Shown: positions 25,092 through 33,578 of the stretch, piece after piece | Layout: every line of letters starts with the position of its first letter | Position numbering within the stretch: position 1 is the stretch's first letter | Assembly (NCBI GenBank): GCA_016235545.1 | Contig: JACRKB010000256.1 | Location: forward strand, 1-45,097 | Source of the DNA: Verrucomicrobiota bacterium | GTDB taxonomy: Bacteria; Verrucomicrobiota; Verrucomicrobiia; Limisphaerales; SXTU01 | Direction of reading: 5' to 3' | DNA: 45,097 nt | Position numbers and translations under genes: made by a program | Notes under the pieces: model-generated | Told to the model about the DNA's origin: nothing | Databases searched by the model: none | Seen by the model: only the letters and a program-made list of their open reading frames with translations

Positions 25092-26465
25092 CTAGAACAA
25101 CTCCTTCACCTCGCGCACCCCGAAATCTACCAGCGCGAAGGGCCGGCCTTGCGGTCCCGGCAGGTGCGTGTCGAGGTCGAGGCCGAGGCTCTTGTAGATG
25201 GTGGCGACGACTTCGCCGGGGTTCACCGGGCGCTCGGCGGGATACGCGCCGATGTCGTCGCTGCGACCCACGACGCGGCCACCCTTTACGCCGCCGCCGG
25301 CGAAATAGACCGTCCAGCAGTTCGGCCAGTGGTCGCGGCCACCAGCGGGGTTGATGCGCGGGGTGCGGCCGAATTCGGCGAGGTTGCAGACCATCGTGTT
25401 GCCCAGCAGCCCGCGCTGGTCGAGGTCTTCGATGAGCGCGCTGTAGCCTTGGTCATACATCGGCGCGACGACGTCTCTCATGCCGGCGATGCTGGTGAAG
25501 GGCTTCGAGCCGTGGATGTCCCAGGTGATTTCGCCGAAGACGGTGAGGAAGGTGTTGACCGTCACGAAGCGCACGCCGCGCTCGACGAGCCGTCGCGCCA
25601 GCAGGCAGCACTGGCCGAAGCGCGTCATGCCGTAGCGTTCGCGGACTTTCAGCGGCTCCTTGGTCAGGTCGAAGGCGTCGCGCGCCTGTTCGCTGGTCAT
25701 CAGGCGGTAGGCGGCGGCGAAGTTCGCGTCCATCAGCTTCGCGGCCTCGCTCGCCTCGAACTTCTTCACCGTGTCGTCCACGACCTGCCGCAACTCACGG
25801 CGACGAGCGAGCCTCGCCTCGCCGATTTCCTTGGGCGGCAGGAGGTCGGGCACCTTGAACTCCTTCTGCGACGGGTCAGCGTTCAGCACGAACGGGTCGT
25901 ATGTTTTGCCGAGGAAGCCCGCATCCTGACCGTGCGGCATGTTCCCACCGGTCGGGCCCATCGGCTCGGGGAGGATGACGTGCGCGGGCAGGTCGCTGCG
26001 CCGGCCTTTGAGAAACTCCAGCGCGCAGCCCGCGTGCGGCGAGATGATGCCGCCTGTGAAGAGCCGGCCCGTCTGCATCATCTGGTGGCCGGAGTCGTGG
26101 ACCGCCGCCGCCGTATGGTAGCAAGAGCGCACGAGCGAGAACTTGTCGGCGATCTTCGCGTGGCCGGGGAGAATCTCGGAAAGTTGAAAATCGCCCTTGG
26201 TGGAAATCGCCTTGAACGGCCCGCGAATCTCGCTGGGCGCGTCGGGCTTCATGTCGAAGAGGTCGAGCTGGCTGGGCGCGCCGAGGTTGAAAATCATGAT
26301 GACCGACTTCTCGTTGCTGCCGCCCGCGACCTTGCCGGCGGCCTGAGCGGCGGAGTAATCCGCCATCGTGAGGCCGAGCGCGCCGAGCGTGCCGACCTGG
26401 AGGAAGTCACGGCGCGTGATGCCGTCGCAAGTGGTGATGGAGCCGGGTCCGGTGACATTGAGCAT
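25092..26465 (-). CDS. DUF1501 protein with Tat signal
   Basis: A 457-residue protein of the DUF1501 family (PF07394), distantly alkaline-phosphatase/sulfatase-like in fold. The twin-arginine signal is ITRRDFLQVGTLGALGLTMA near the N-terminus. Family blocks are SVIMIFNLGAPSQLDLFDMK, HAKIADKFSLVRSCYHTAAA, GHQMMQTGRLFTGG, HVILPEPMGPTGGNMPHGQD, ARRLVERGVRFVTVNTFLT, TMVCNLAEFGRTPRINPAGG followed by RDHWPNCWTVYFAGGGVKGG, and a C-terminal LGLDLDTHLPGPQGRP. The ATG at 26465 gives a normal-length family member. The DUF1549/1553 gene follows after 19 bases. The enzymatic activity of the family is unknown. The HlyD-type gene ends... upstream on the same strand, with 112 bases between them. Confidence 0.93.
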   Translation of the reverse strand: MLNVTGPGSITTCDGITRRDFLQVGTLGALGLTMADYSAAQAAGKVAGGSNEKSVIMIFNLGAPSQLDLFDMKPDAPSEIRGPFKAISTKGDFQLSEILPGHAKIADKFSLVRSCYHTAAAVHDSGHQMMQTGRLFTGGIISPHAGCALEFLKGRRSDLPAHVILPEPMGPTGGNMPHGQDAGFLGKTYDPFVLNADPSQKEFKVPDLLPPKEIGEARLARRRELRQVVDDTVKKFEASEAAKLMDANFAAAYRLMTSEQARDAFDLTKEPLKVRERYGMTRFGQCCLLARRLVERGVRFVTVNTFLTVFGEITWDIHGSKPFTSIAGMRDVVAPMYDQGYSALIEDLDQRGLLGNTMVCNLAEFGRTPRINPAGGRDHWPNCWTVYFAGGGVKGGRVVGRSDDIGAYPAERPVNPGEVVATIYKSLGLDLDTHLPGPQGRPFALVDFGVREVKELF

Positions 26466-26577
26466 AGGTCAGAAAGTTTGTGCCAACAGCTTTGGCGGTG
26501 TCGGCTGGAAACTAATTCACGCGGCTTCGAGCTGCCATGAAAAACTCCCGCCGATGCGGACGCCTCTGAGCGGTTCG

Positions 26578-27756
26578 TCAACGTTTGGCTGCGACGGGTT
26601 CAGCCGCGAGGAAATCCACTTTCGCGCTCAACTCCGGCGTGAGGTAGCGGTCGGGCTTCTGCACCTGCACCTTGATTTGTAGCGTGCCCTTCTGCCGCGA
26701 GGCCTCCGGGGCGATCTCCGCGACGAAGCCTTCATAGTGCCGGTCGGGATACGCCTCCGGGCTGACGCGGCATTTCTGGTTCAGGGAAATCTTCGCGAGG
26801 TGCGACTCGTTCAGGTCAATCTCCACCTGCAAGTCCTTCAAGTCCGCCAGCGCGATTAGCGCGGTGCTCGGGCCACGCGCGCCGCCAAAGCTCTGCGGCA
26901 CGACTAGTTCGTCGGGGTCCACCAGCTTTTCCAACACCACGCCGTCAATGGGCGAACGGATGACAGTCCAGTCGAGATAAAGCTGTGCCACGGAGCGGGC
27001 GGCCTCGCCCTCACGCACGCTGGCCTCGGCGGAGGCGAGGCGCGCGCGTGCGGCGGCGGGAGCGAGGCGGGCGGCGTTGAGCGCGGCCTCGGCCTCGCGG
27101 ACGCCGGCGCGCAGGGCGTCGAGCCGGAGTCTGGCGTCGTCGAGTATGCGGCGAGGTTCGGCATTGCTGCGCACGAGCTGGTCGGCGCGCTGAAGGTCGA
27201 GGTCGCCCTGCGCGGCGCTGGCGCGGGCATTCTCAAGATGAGCTTCCGCCTGCGCCTGACGTGCCTCGGTCTCCGGCACCGCAAGTTTCGCGGTGGCGAC
27301 GGCGGACTGCGCGCTGGCGATGCGGGACTCAGCCTCGGCGAGGCGTGCCTTGTTCTCCGCGTCATCAAGCCGCACAACCACTTGGCCCTTCTGCACGGCA
27401 TCGCCCTTCTTAACGCCGATCCACTTCACCACGCCCATGAAACGCGGGCTGAGTTCGATGCGCTCACGAGCGATGATGTAGCCGCTGACGGTGAGCACGG
27501 AGCCCGTGGGGCTGGCTGAAGAAGCAGACTTCGAGGCGGGTCGGTCGGTCTTTTTCGCGTCGGATGATGCGGCGGTGAGCTTGCCGTCCTTGGAGCCGCT
27601 GGCGACGCGTTGGTTGTCGCCTTCTCGGGGCCACGCGAAGAAGACCGCCGTCCCGCTGCACAGGAAAACAAGGAGGAAGATGGCCCAAGTGCTCGTGTTG
27701 GAACGACGCTTCGCCTCGGGCTGGATTTGCAACTGCTTGAGTTTCTCGGAGTCCAT
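26578..27756 (-). CDS. HlyD-type periplasmic adaptor (membrane fusion protein)
   Basis: A 392-residue adaptor of the kind that links an inner-membrane exporter to an outer-membrane channel. One transmembrane helix lies at residues about 23-42 (TWAIFLLVFLCSGTAVFFAW), then a Lys/Ser-rich linker, then the biotinyl-lipoyl half-motif VKWIGVKKGDAVQKGQVVVR with LDDAENKARLAEAE. A long coiled-coil hairpin (about 130-270, ETEARQAQAEAHLENARASA) is followed by the second lipoyl half, WTVIRSPIDGVVLEKLVDPD, and a beta-barrel region (LQVEIDLNESHLAKISLNQK). ATG 27756 (MDSEKLKQLQ) is chosen because the upstream frame has no family similarity. No pump gene is adjacent; the FtsX-type permease and ATPase at 35337-37548 are candidates. 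It is divergent from the propeller/ArsS operon. Confidence 0.88.
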   Translation of the reverse strand: MDSEKLKQLQIQPEAKRRSNTSTWAIFLLVFLCSGTAVFFAWPREGDNQRVASGSKDGKLTAASSDAKKTDRPASKSASSASPTGSVLTVSGYIIARERIELSPRFMGVVKWIGVKKGDAVQKGQVVVRLDDAENKARLAEAESRIASAQSAVATAKLAVPETEARQAQAEAHLENARASAAQGDLDLQRADQLVRSNAEPRRILDDARLRLDALRAGVREAEAALNAARLAPAAARARLASAEASVREGEAARSVAQLYLDWTVIRSPIDGVVLEKLVDPDELVVPQSFGGARGPSTALIALADLKDLQVEIDLNESHLAKISLNQKCRVSPEAYPDRHYEGFVAEIAPEASRQKGTLQIKVQVQKPDRYLTPELSAKVDFLAAEPVAAKR

Positions 27757-28090
27757 CGCGACGGCGGGAAGATGCGGGCAAAGCACCGGAAGGCAAAGCA
27801 GAAAGGCGGAAGCTTTCTTGCGCTCGGGGAATAGACCGCGTGCCTGCCGTTCCCATCGCCGCATAAAACTTCTTCTCAATCCGCGAATCCTCACCGCGCT
27901 GACCGCAGCAATGCTGCTGGCGGGGTTCACCACTTCCGCTTCCGAATCCAAGGCCATGGTCAAGCGCCGCCCCGCCACCGTGAAGTTGCGAAAGTTGGGA
28001 AAGTTGCGGATTGCCTTCGCTGACATCGTAACCGAGCCTGTCCCACGTCGTCCCATGTGTTGCCCCAGTGAACCCCCCAAGCCAGAGCCT
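27757..28090. other. Divergent intergenic region, adaptor / propeller operon
   Basis: These 334 bases must contain the promoters for both the minus-strand adaptor and the plus-strand four-gene operon. A direct repeat GAAGTTGCGAAAGTTGGGAA followed by AGTTGCGG is visible near 27980-28012. A frame is open across it on the plus strand (with a stretch ILTALTAAMLLAGFTTSA near 27890-27945), but it has no recognisable start or family, so I do not call a gene. I cannot assign promoter boxes with confidence. Confidence 0.4.
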
Positions 28091-29023
28091 ATGAATGCCC
28101 ATGCCAGCCTCCCTCGTCGCGCCTTCCTCACCAGCAGCGCACGCGCCACCGCCGCCCTGTCCCTGGGCGCCGCGTCGGCGTTTGCGGTGGAGGAGAAACC
28201 GCCGCGCTCCTTCACGGTCGAGGCCACGCAGGTCCGAGGCATCGCTGTCAGCACGCGCGGTGAACTGGCCGTGGCAGCCGACCATGCCATCCAGTTCTAC
28301 GGCCTCGACGGACGGAGGCTGCGCACGGTGTCGGCCGCCCAGCCGGTGAGGTGCGTGGCCTTTGATGCGCAAGGACGCTTGTTCGCCGGCCTCAAGAACC
28401 AGGCGGCGCGACTGGGAGCGACGGGAGTTTTGGAACCGCTCGGTGAGCCGCTGGGCGGACGCGACTCCGCGCTGACCTGCCTCGCGCTTGCGGACGACGG
28501 GCAAATCTTCGCCGCCGACAGCGGTGAGCGGCTCATCTGGCGGCTGGCGGCGGACGGCCATGTGCTCGGGCAAATCAAGCCGGCCGCGCACGGCTTCACC
28601 GTGCCGCGCGCGTTCTTCCCCATCGCCTGGCGCAACGGCCAGCTCATCGTGGCTGACCCGGGCCGTCACCAAATCCAAACCTACGCGCCGGACGGCCGGC
28701 TGCTGGCCAAGTGGGGAGAGCGCTCGCGAGACGCCAGCGGCTTCGCCGGCTGCTGCAATCCCGTGAGCTTCGCGGCGCTGCCGGACGGGACGTTGGTGAC
28801 TGCGGAGCGCGGACAGCCGCGCGTGAAGTTGTTCAACGCAGACGGCACGTTGCGTCGCGAGCTGGCGGGGCCGGAGCAGTTCGCGGCCAGCTTGCAAGCC
28901 GCGCGCGCCGAGGCGGACGAACTGCTCGGCTGCCAGGCGGGCTTGCTCGACCTCGCGGTGTCGCCGCGCGGAGCCGTCGTGGTGCTGGACCGAACCACAC
29001 GCGAGGTCCGCGTGCTGGCGTGA
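28091..29023 (+). CDS. Tat-exported NHL-type propeller protein with CCNP motif
   Basis: A 310-residue protein with a twin-arginine-like signal (LPRRAFLTSSARATAALSLG). The mature part is a beta-propeller of NHL-type repeats: IAVSTRGELAVAADHAIQFY, VAFDAQGRLFAGL, LALADDGQIFAADSGERLIW, RNGQLIVADPGRHQIQTY and ALPDGTLVTAERGQPRVKLF. The block WGERSRDASGFAGCCNPVSF holds vicinal cysteines at 221-222, and a further GC lies in ELLGCQAGLLDLA. The same block is conserved in the next gene. I do not know the family's function; the conserved Cys-Cys suggests metal or metalloid binding, or a disulfide. It is the first gene of a four-gene operon; the next starts 32 bases on. Confidence 0.8.
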   Translation: MNAHASLPRRAFLTSSARATAALSLGAASAFAVEEKPPRSFTVEATQVRGIAVSTRGELAVAADHAIQFYGLDGRRLRTVSAAQPVRCVAFDAQGRLFAGLKNQAARLGATGVLEPLGEPLGGRDSALTCLALADDGQIFAADSGERLIWRLAADGHVLGQIKPAAHGFTVPRAFFPIAWRNGQLIVADPGRHQIQTYAPDGRLLAKWGERSRDASGFAGCCNPVSFAALPDGTLVTAERGQPRVKLFNADGTLRRELAGPEQFAASLQAARAEADELLGCQAGLLDLAVSPRGAVVVLDRTTREVRVLA

Positions 29024-29055
29024 CGGAGCGTGGGAAATTCCCAACTTCTCCAATC

Positions 29056-30144
29056 ATGAAGTCCACCCTTCTCCACTGGGCAGTCACGACTGCGATTTGC
29101 CTGGGCGCTCCAGCGCTGACGCCCGCCGCCTCGCTCGACACTCCGACGCACAAGGAAGTCGAACCCATCCGAATTCCCATCGGGCCGGAAGGATTGGTCA
29201 AGACCATAGCGATGGACGTGAAAGGCAACCTGCTCGTGGGCGTCTCGTGGGCGGCGGACGAAGCAAAGCCTGCTCCCGCCGCAGTGCCACCGCCCGGCGG
29301 ACCCGGTCGCCGGGGGGACGTGCGTCAGAACGACCCCAACGCACGCGGCGGCATCAACCCCGCGCTGGCGATTGACCGCGAGGGCCACACCTACGCGCTC
29401 AAGGTCGTCAGCCCCGACGGCAAGGTGCTCGCCACCTGGCCGATGACCGGCGGCTTGCAGCCGAAGATGATTTTCGGCAGCGAGGAAGGCGCGGTGTATG
29501 TCGCCGGCGGCGGTCGTCTCGCGCAGTTCACCGCCGATGGAAAACTGGTGCAGATGCTCGACACCGACCAGCTCTACGGCCAGAAGGGGCAGGCCGCCGG
29601 CTTGTGCGCCGATGCCTCGCACGTCTATCTCGCGCTGGGCATGGGCAACAGCCTGCGTGCGACCGAGGACTTCATCCGGTTCAAGCGCGACCTCTCCGAG
29701 CCAAAGACAATCGTCGAGCGCCAATACGGCTGCTGCAACCACATTGACCTGCGCGTCGCGAAGGGCGAACTGCTCATCGCCGAGAACTCGCGCCACCGCG
29801 TGAACCGCTTCGACCTCGATGGCAAGCCGCTCGGAACCTGGGGCCGGCGCGACCGCGAGAGCCTGTCCGGCTTCGTCGCCTGCTGCAATCCGTGCAACTT
29901 CGACTTCGGCCCCGGCGGCGTGCTTTACACCGCCGAGTCGGGTGTGGGCCGCGTGAAAAAATACGCGCAGGATGGCACGTTTCTCGGCCTCGTCGGCTAC
30001 GTGGACACGACCAAGTTCGACCAGGGCAGCCAGCTCGCCGCGCAGTCCTGCTACATCCCCATCGAGGTCAACCACGACGCCAGCCGCATCTACGTCATGG
30101 ACGTTCGCGCGGCCATCATCCGCGTGCTGGCCAAGCTGAACTGA
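29056..30144 (+). CDS. Exported NHL-type propeller protein with two Cys-Cys-Asn motifs
   Basis: A 362-residue protein with an ordinary Sec signal peptide (KSTLLHWAVTTAICLGAPAL). It is a paralogue of the preceding gene: propeller blades such as ALAIDREGHTYALKVVSPDG, VYVAGGGRLAQFTADGKLVQ, VAKGELLIAENSRHRVNRFD and FGPGGVLYTAESGVGRVKKY. There are two vicinal-cysteine blocks, RQYGCCNHIDL (226-227) and SGFVACCNPCNFDF (276-277), the second aligning with the CCNP block of the first propeller and carrying an additional Cys. A Pro/Gly-rich loop (PAPAAVPPPGGPGRRGD, about 72-88) interrupts the first part. The function is unknown. The next gene follows after only 6 bases, which supports translational linkage. 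Confidence 0.8.
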   Translation: MKSTLLHWAVTTAICLGAPALTPAASLDTPTHKEVEPIRIPIGPEGLVKTIAMDVKGNLLVGVSWAADEAKPAPAAVPPPGGPGRRGDVRQNDPNARGGINPALAIDREGHTYALKVVSPDGKVLATWPMTGGLQPKMIFGSEEGAVYVAGGGRLAQFTADGKLVQMLDTDQLYGQKGQAAGLCADASHVYLALGMGNSLRATEDFIRFKRDLSEPKTIVERQYGCCNHIDLRVAKGELLIAENSRHRVNRFDLDGKPLGTWGRRDRESLSGFVACCNPCNFDFGPGGVLYTAESGVGRVKKYAQDGTFLGLVGYVDTTKFDQGSQLAAQSCYIPIEVNHDASRIYVMDVRAAIIRVLAKLN

Positions 30145-30150
30145 GCTGCC

Positions 30151-32154
30151 GTGACTCCAGAGCTTCTCTCCCGCCGGGCTTGGGGAACACGGCTGCTCGC
30201 GGGAGCCGTGCTGCCACTGGCGCGGCCGGCCTTCGCCGCGACGAAGGAGCCGCTGCGCCTCATCGTGATGGACCCGCTGGCGCTGCAACTCTCCTGCACC
30301 TGCGTGCCCGGCACGGGCCAGCGCCGCTACGACTTGCTCGCGAAACATCTGGAGTCGTTCGTGGGCCGCCCGGTGAGCGTGACCTTCGAGGAGAGTCTCG
30401 CGCTCGCCCTCGGGCGCACGGGCGGCACGGCGCACCTCATCATCGGCAAGGACTCCGTCGTGCGCTTCGATGCCGGGCGACACAAGCAGGCGGTTCGCCC
30501 GCTCGCCGCGTTGACCGACCGCGCTGGCACGACGGATTTTCACGGAGTCTTCCTGGTCCGCAAAAGCAGTCCCGAAAAATCGCTCGCCGACCTCGCCGGC
30601 AAAGTGGTCAGCCTCGGCCCGGTGGAGGACGAGGAATCCCACGCCGCCGCGCGCCGCGCGCTCTCGGCTGCGAAGGTTGAGGCGAAGCTCAAAATCGCCG
30701 GCAGCCTGGACGCGGCCGCGCTCGCGCTTCACGACGGCGAGGTGGATGCGGCGGTGGTCTCGGACTTTCTGCCGCCGCTGCTCGAAGGCTGCGGCAAGCT
30801 CGACCGGGGTTCCGTGCGCGTGCTCGGCTTGACCGAGCCGGTGCCGTTCATCCGTGCCTTCGCCACCAGCGCGGTGGACGCGGCGTTGGAAGAGAAGATT
30901 GCGCGCGGGCTGGCGGCGGTTTCGACCTCGCCCAAACTCCTCGCGGCGCTGGAGAGCAAGGCTGGCTTCGTGAGCCTGCGGGAGCAGGGCATCACCGCGT
31001 GGACCGACTGGCGCGGGCCGGGCCGCAAAGGATTTGTCCCCCAACTTCCCCGCCAGCTCCCGGCCAATCCGAAACGCCTCTGGTCGGCGGCATTGACCGG
31101 CCCCGCGATGGCCGGCCCGGCGGCGACCTCGCAGTTCGTCATCGTGCCGGACAAGACCGCCGACGCCACGCGCGACCTCTTCCGCTGCCTCAGCGCGGCG
31201 GACGGCAAGGAACTTTGGCGGCTCGAATACGCCGCGCCCGACGAGCTGGATTACTCGAACGCCCCGCGCGCGACGCCGGTGATTCACGACGGGCTGGTCT
31301 ATCTGCAAGGCGCGCTCGGCCACCTGCATTGCGTCGCGCTTGCGACCGGCAAGGTGGTCTGGAAGGCGCACCTCTTCGATGACTTCCGCGTGCCGCGCCT
31401 GACGTGGGGCGCGGCGGTTCCGCCGCTGGTGCTCGACGACAAGCTCATCATCGCGCCCGGCGCGAAGGCCGCCTCCGTCGTCGCGCTCGACCGCAAGACG
31501 GGCAAGCCGCTGTGGCAGACGCCCGGCCACGCGGCGGCGTATTCCGCGTTTGTCCACGGCACGTTCGATGGCGTGCGGCAAGTCATCGGCTACGACGTGG
31601 CAAGCCTCGGCGGCTGGGACCCGCAGACGGGCCGGCGGCTCTGGGAACTCGTGCCGCCCGATGGCGCGGACTTCAATGTCACCACGCCCGTGGTGCTGGG
31701 CAGCCAGTTGCTGCTCGCCGCCGAGAACAACGCCACGCGCCTCCATCGCTTCGATGGCGGCGGCAAACTTGTCCCCGCGCCGGTGCAGAGGAACAAGGAC
31801 GCGGCCCCGGACACCTGCACGCCGGTCGTGGTGAACGGCAAGGTGTTCGCCACGGCCTATGGCGAGTTGTTCTGCCTCGACTTGAACGCCGGGCTGAAAA
31901 CGCTCTGGCGCGTGGCGAACGACATGTTTCACGACCACGTCACCCTCGTCGCAGGTCCCGGCCGCGTGCTGGTCTGGACGATTGGTGGCGACCTGCTGCT
32001 GCTCGACACCACCGTGGACCGCTACCAGGTCGTCTCGCATCTGCGGCCCTTCCCCGGCAAGACCGTGGACTCGATGGCGCACCCTGCGTTCGCTGGCGAC
32101 CGCATCTACCTGCGCTCGCCGAAGGAGCTTCTTTGCCTGCGGCTCGTGGAATAA
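30151..32154 (+). CDS. PhnD-like substrate-binding domain fused to PQQ-type propeller
   Basis: A 667-residue exported protein starting at GTG 30151, six bases after the previous stop. The N-terminus is a Tat-like signal (LSRRAWGTRLLAGAVLPLAR). Residues about 33-285 resemble the periplasmic oxyanion-binding (PhnD/SsuA-type) fold: LRLIVMDPLALQLSCTCVPG followed by TGQRRYDLLAKHLESFVGRP, GTTDFHGVFLVRKSSPEKSL, then LAGKVVSLGPVEDEESHAAA. A CXC pair (Cys49, Cys51) sits where the domain begins. Residues about 300-667 are a PQQ-type propeller (SAADGKELWRLEYAAPDELD, LDRKTGKPLWQTPGHAAAYS, LATGKVVWKAHLF). The PQQ-binding Cys-Cys of quinoprotein dehydrogenases is not evident. The fusion is unusual, and the ligand is unknown. 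ArsS follows 28 bases downstream. Confidence 0.75.
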   Translation: MTPELLSRRAWGTRLLAGAVLPLARPAFAATKEPLRLIVMDPLALQLSCTCVPGTGQRRYDLLAKHLESFVGRPVSVTFEESLALALGRTGGTAHLIIGKDSVVRFDAGRHKQAVRPLAALTDRAGTTDFHGVFLVRKSSPEKSLADLAGKVVSLGPVEDEESHAAARRALSAAKVEAKLKIAGSLDAAALALHDGEVDAAVVSDFLPPLLEGCGKLDRGSVRVLGLTEPVPFIRAFATSAVDAALEEKIARGLAAVSTSPKLLAALESKAGFVSLREQGITAWTDWRGPGRKGFVPQLPRQLPANPKRLWSAALTGPAMAGPAATSQFVIVPDKTADATRDLFRCLSAADGKELWRLEYAAPDELDYSNAPRATPVIHDGLVYLQGALGHLHCVALATGKVVWKAHLFDDFRVPRLTWGAAVPPLVLDDKLIIAPGAKAASVVALDRKTGKPLWQTPGHAAAYSAFVHGTFDGVRQVIGYDVASLGGWDPQTGRRLWELVPPDGADFNVTTPVVLGSQLLLAAENNATRLHRFDGGGKLVPAPVQRNKDAAPDTCTPVVVNGKVFATAYGELFCLDLNAGLKTLWRVANDMFHDHVTLVAGPGRVLVWTIGGDLLLLDTTVDRYQVVSHLRPFPGKTVDSMAHPAFAGDRIYLRSPKELLCLRLVE

Positions 32155-32182
32155 CCAGCCCCACGGCGCTTCCCATCGAGCA

Positions 32183-33130
32183 ATGACGAACATGTTCGAG
32201 CACCGACTGCAAGCCCACGGCCTCACGCTGCGGCGCGGCCTGCTGCACACGCTGCAAATCAACGTCGGGCGCAAATGCAACCAGACCTGCCGCCACTGCC
32301 ATGTGGACGCCGCGCCGTGGCGCACGGAGATGATGAGCGCCGAGGTGGCGGAACGCGTCGGTGACTGGATTCACGCGCATCGGCCGGCGGTGGTGGACAT
32401 CACCGGCGGCGCGCCGGAGTTGAGCGAGCACTTCCGCCCCTTCGTCGAGCTGGCCCGGTCGTGCGGCTGCCACGTCATTGACCGCAACAACCTCACCATC
32501 ATCGAGACGGAGGCGTTCGGCTGGCTGCCGGAGTTCCTCGCGGCGCACGAAGTGGAGGTCATCGCGTCGTTGCCGTGCTACCTCGAAGAAAACGTGGATG
32601 CTCAGCGCGGCGACGGCGTGTTCGCGAAGAGCATTCGCGCACTCAAGAAGCTCAACGCCGTCGGCTACGGGACGCGGCTGCCGCTGAACCTGGTGTTCAA
32701 TCCGCAGGGGCTGAAGCTCCCGCCACCGCAGCGCGAGTTGGAGGCCGATTACAAGGCCGAGCTGCGCGCGCGCTTCGGCATCGAGTTCACGCGCCTCTTC
32801 ACCATCACGAACCAGCCCATCGCCCGCTTCGCGGAGGACCTGCGCGCCGCGGGCCAATGGGACGCGTATCTGGAACTGCTCGCCAACGCCTTCAACCCGG
32901 CAACGGTCGCGGGCCTGATGTGCCGCAGCACAATCAGCATCGGCTGGCGGGGCGAAGTGTTCGACTGCGACTTCAACCAGATGCTCGGAATGCAGATGCG
33001 CAACGGCAAGCCGCTTCACCTCTGGGACGTGACGCCCGAAAAGCTCGCCAGCTGGGACATACAGACGGGGCTTCACTGCCTCGCCTGCACCGCCGGCTGC
33101 GGCAGCAGTTGCACCGGGGCGGTGGCCTGA
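32183..33130 (+). CDS. arsS: Radical SAM protein of the arsenosugar-biosynthesis ArsS family
   Basis: A 315-residue radical SAM enzyme. The AdoMet cluster motif CNQTCRHCH (Cys32, 36, 39) follows LLHTLQINVGRKC, and family blocks are VVDITGGAPELSEHFRPFVE, DRNNLTIIETEAFGWLPEFL, VEVIASLPCYLEENVDAQRG, YGTRLPLNLVFNPQGLKLPP, LFTITNQPIARFAEDL, and GLMCRSTISIGWRGEVFDCD followed by FNQMLGM. The C-terminus ends in a Cys-rich tail, LHCLACTAGCGSSCTGAVA, which matches the radical SAM/Cys-rich family now called ArsS. Characterised members join the 5'-deoxyadenosyl group of AdoMet to dimethylated arsenic. No ArsM methyltransferase is seen in the window. ATG 32183 is chosen because family similarity starts there. 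It is the last gene of the propeller operon. Confidence 0.86.
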   Translation: MTNMFEHRLQAHGLTLRRGLLHTLQINVGRKCNQTCRHCHVDAAPWRTEMMSAEVAERVGDWIHAHRPAVVDITGGAPELSEHFRPFVELARSCGCHVIDRNNLTIIETEAFGWLPEFLAAHEVEVIASLPCYLEENVDAQRGDGVFAKSIRALKKLNAVGYGTRLPLNLVFNPQGLKLPPPQRELEADYKAELRARFGIEFTRLFTITNQPIARFAEDLRAAGQWDAYLELLANAFNPATVAGLMCRSTISIGWRGEVFDCDFNQMLGMQMRNGKPLHLWDVTPEKLASWDIQTGLHCLACTAGCGSSCTGAVA

Positions 33131-33578
33131 CGCCTTTGTCTCGCTAGCACCTGATTCGGACCTGAGCCGTGCGGCATGGCATTATGCCGTTGGTTCACCC
33201 CTGTTTTCGGTGGAGTGGCAGCTTGGCTGGCGGGATTCCGGCCCCAGAAGGACCAACGAGGGCAGCCGGTGGGAAGCCTCGACAGAAGGGAAAGACGCAC
33301 CCACCGGTCGGCCAATAAACGTGACCGCGCCCCGCCGGGGCTCCGGTCACTTGGGGACAACCCCGGTGGAGCGCTCCCCAGACGGAGCTTCCCACCGGCT
33401 ACCATCATGTGCGCCTTCAGCGCGGACTTCTCCGCCGACTTCCATTCCACTGGAGACAGCGGAGAACCTCATTCAAAACGTTATTCACAGGGGGATTGGA
33501 GTGCTGCGGGGGCGGAAGGAGACAGTAGTCAGCGGTCAGCGAAAGGCTTGCAAGCGGGTAGCCGCCTCGTCGGGCGCA
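33131..33578. repeat. 448-base gap with several palindromes
   Basis: No gene is supported here. The gap separates convergent arsS and the Nudix gene. It contains CGGCATGGCATTATGCCG (33170-33187), the hairpin GTGACCGCGCC...GGTCAC (about 33319-33350), and arms CAGCCGGTGGGAAGC (near 33262) and GCTTCCCACCGGCTA (near 33389) that pair over about 110 bases. One of these may act as a two-way terminator, but none is followed by a T-run. Confidence 0.6.

Noticed and set aside
27491-28090. Upstream extension of the first propeller gene
   Set aside because: It overlaps the adaptor gene on the other strand and lacks family similarity; the Tat signal fixes the start at 28091.
28681-32325. 1214-codon minus-strand open frame opposite the propeller/PhnD operon
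   Set aside because: It is antisense to three well-supported genes, has no recognisable domain, and is typical of high-GC shadow frames. The same applies to the antisense frames at 16981-18567, 20147-21979, 23081-25039, 35292-36857 and 41834-43921.
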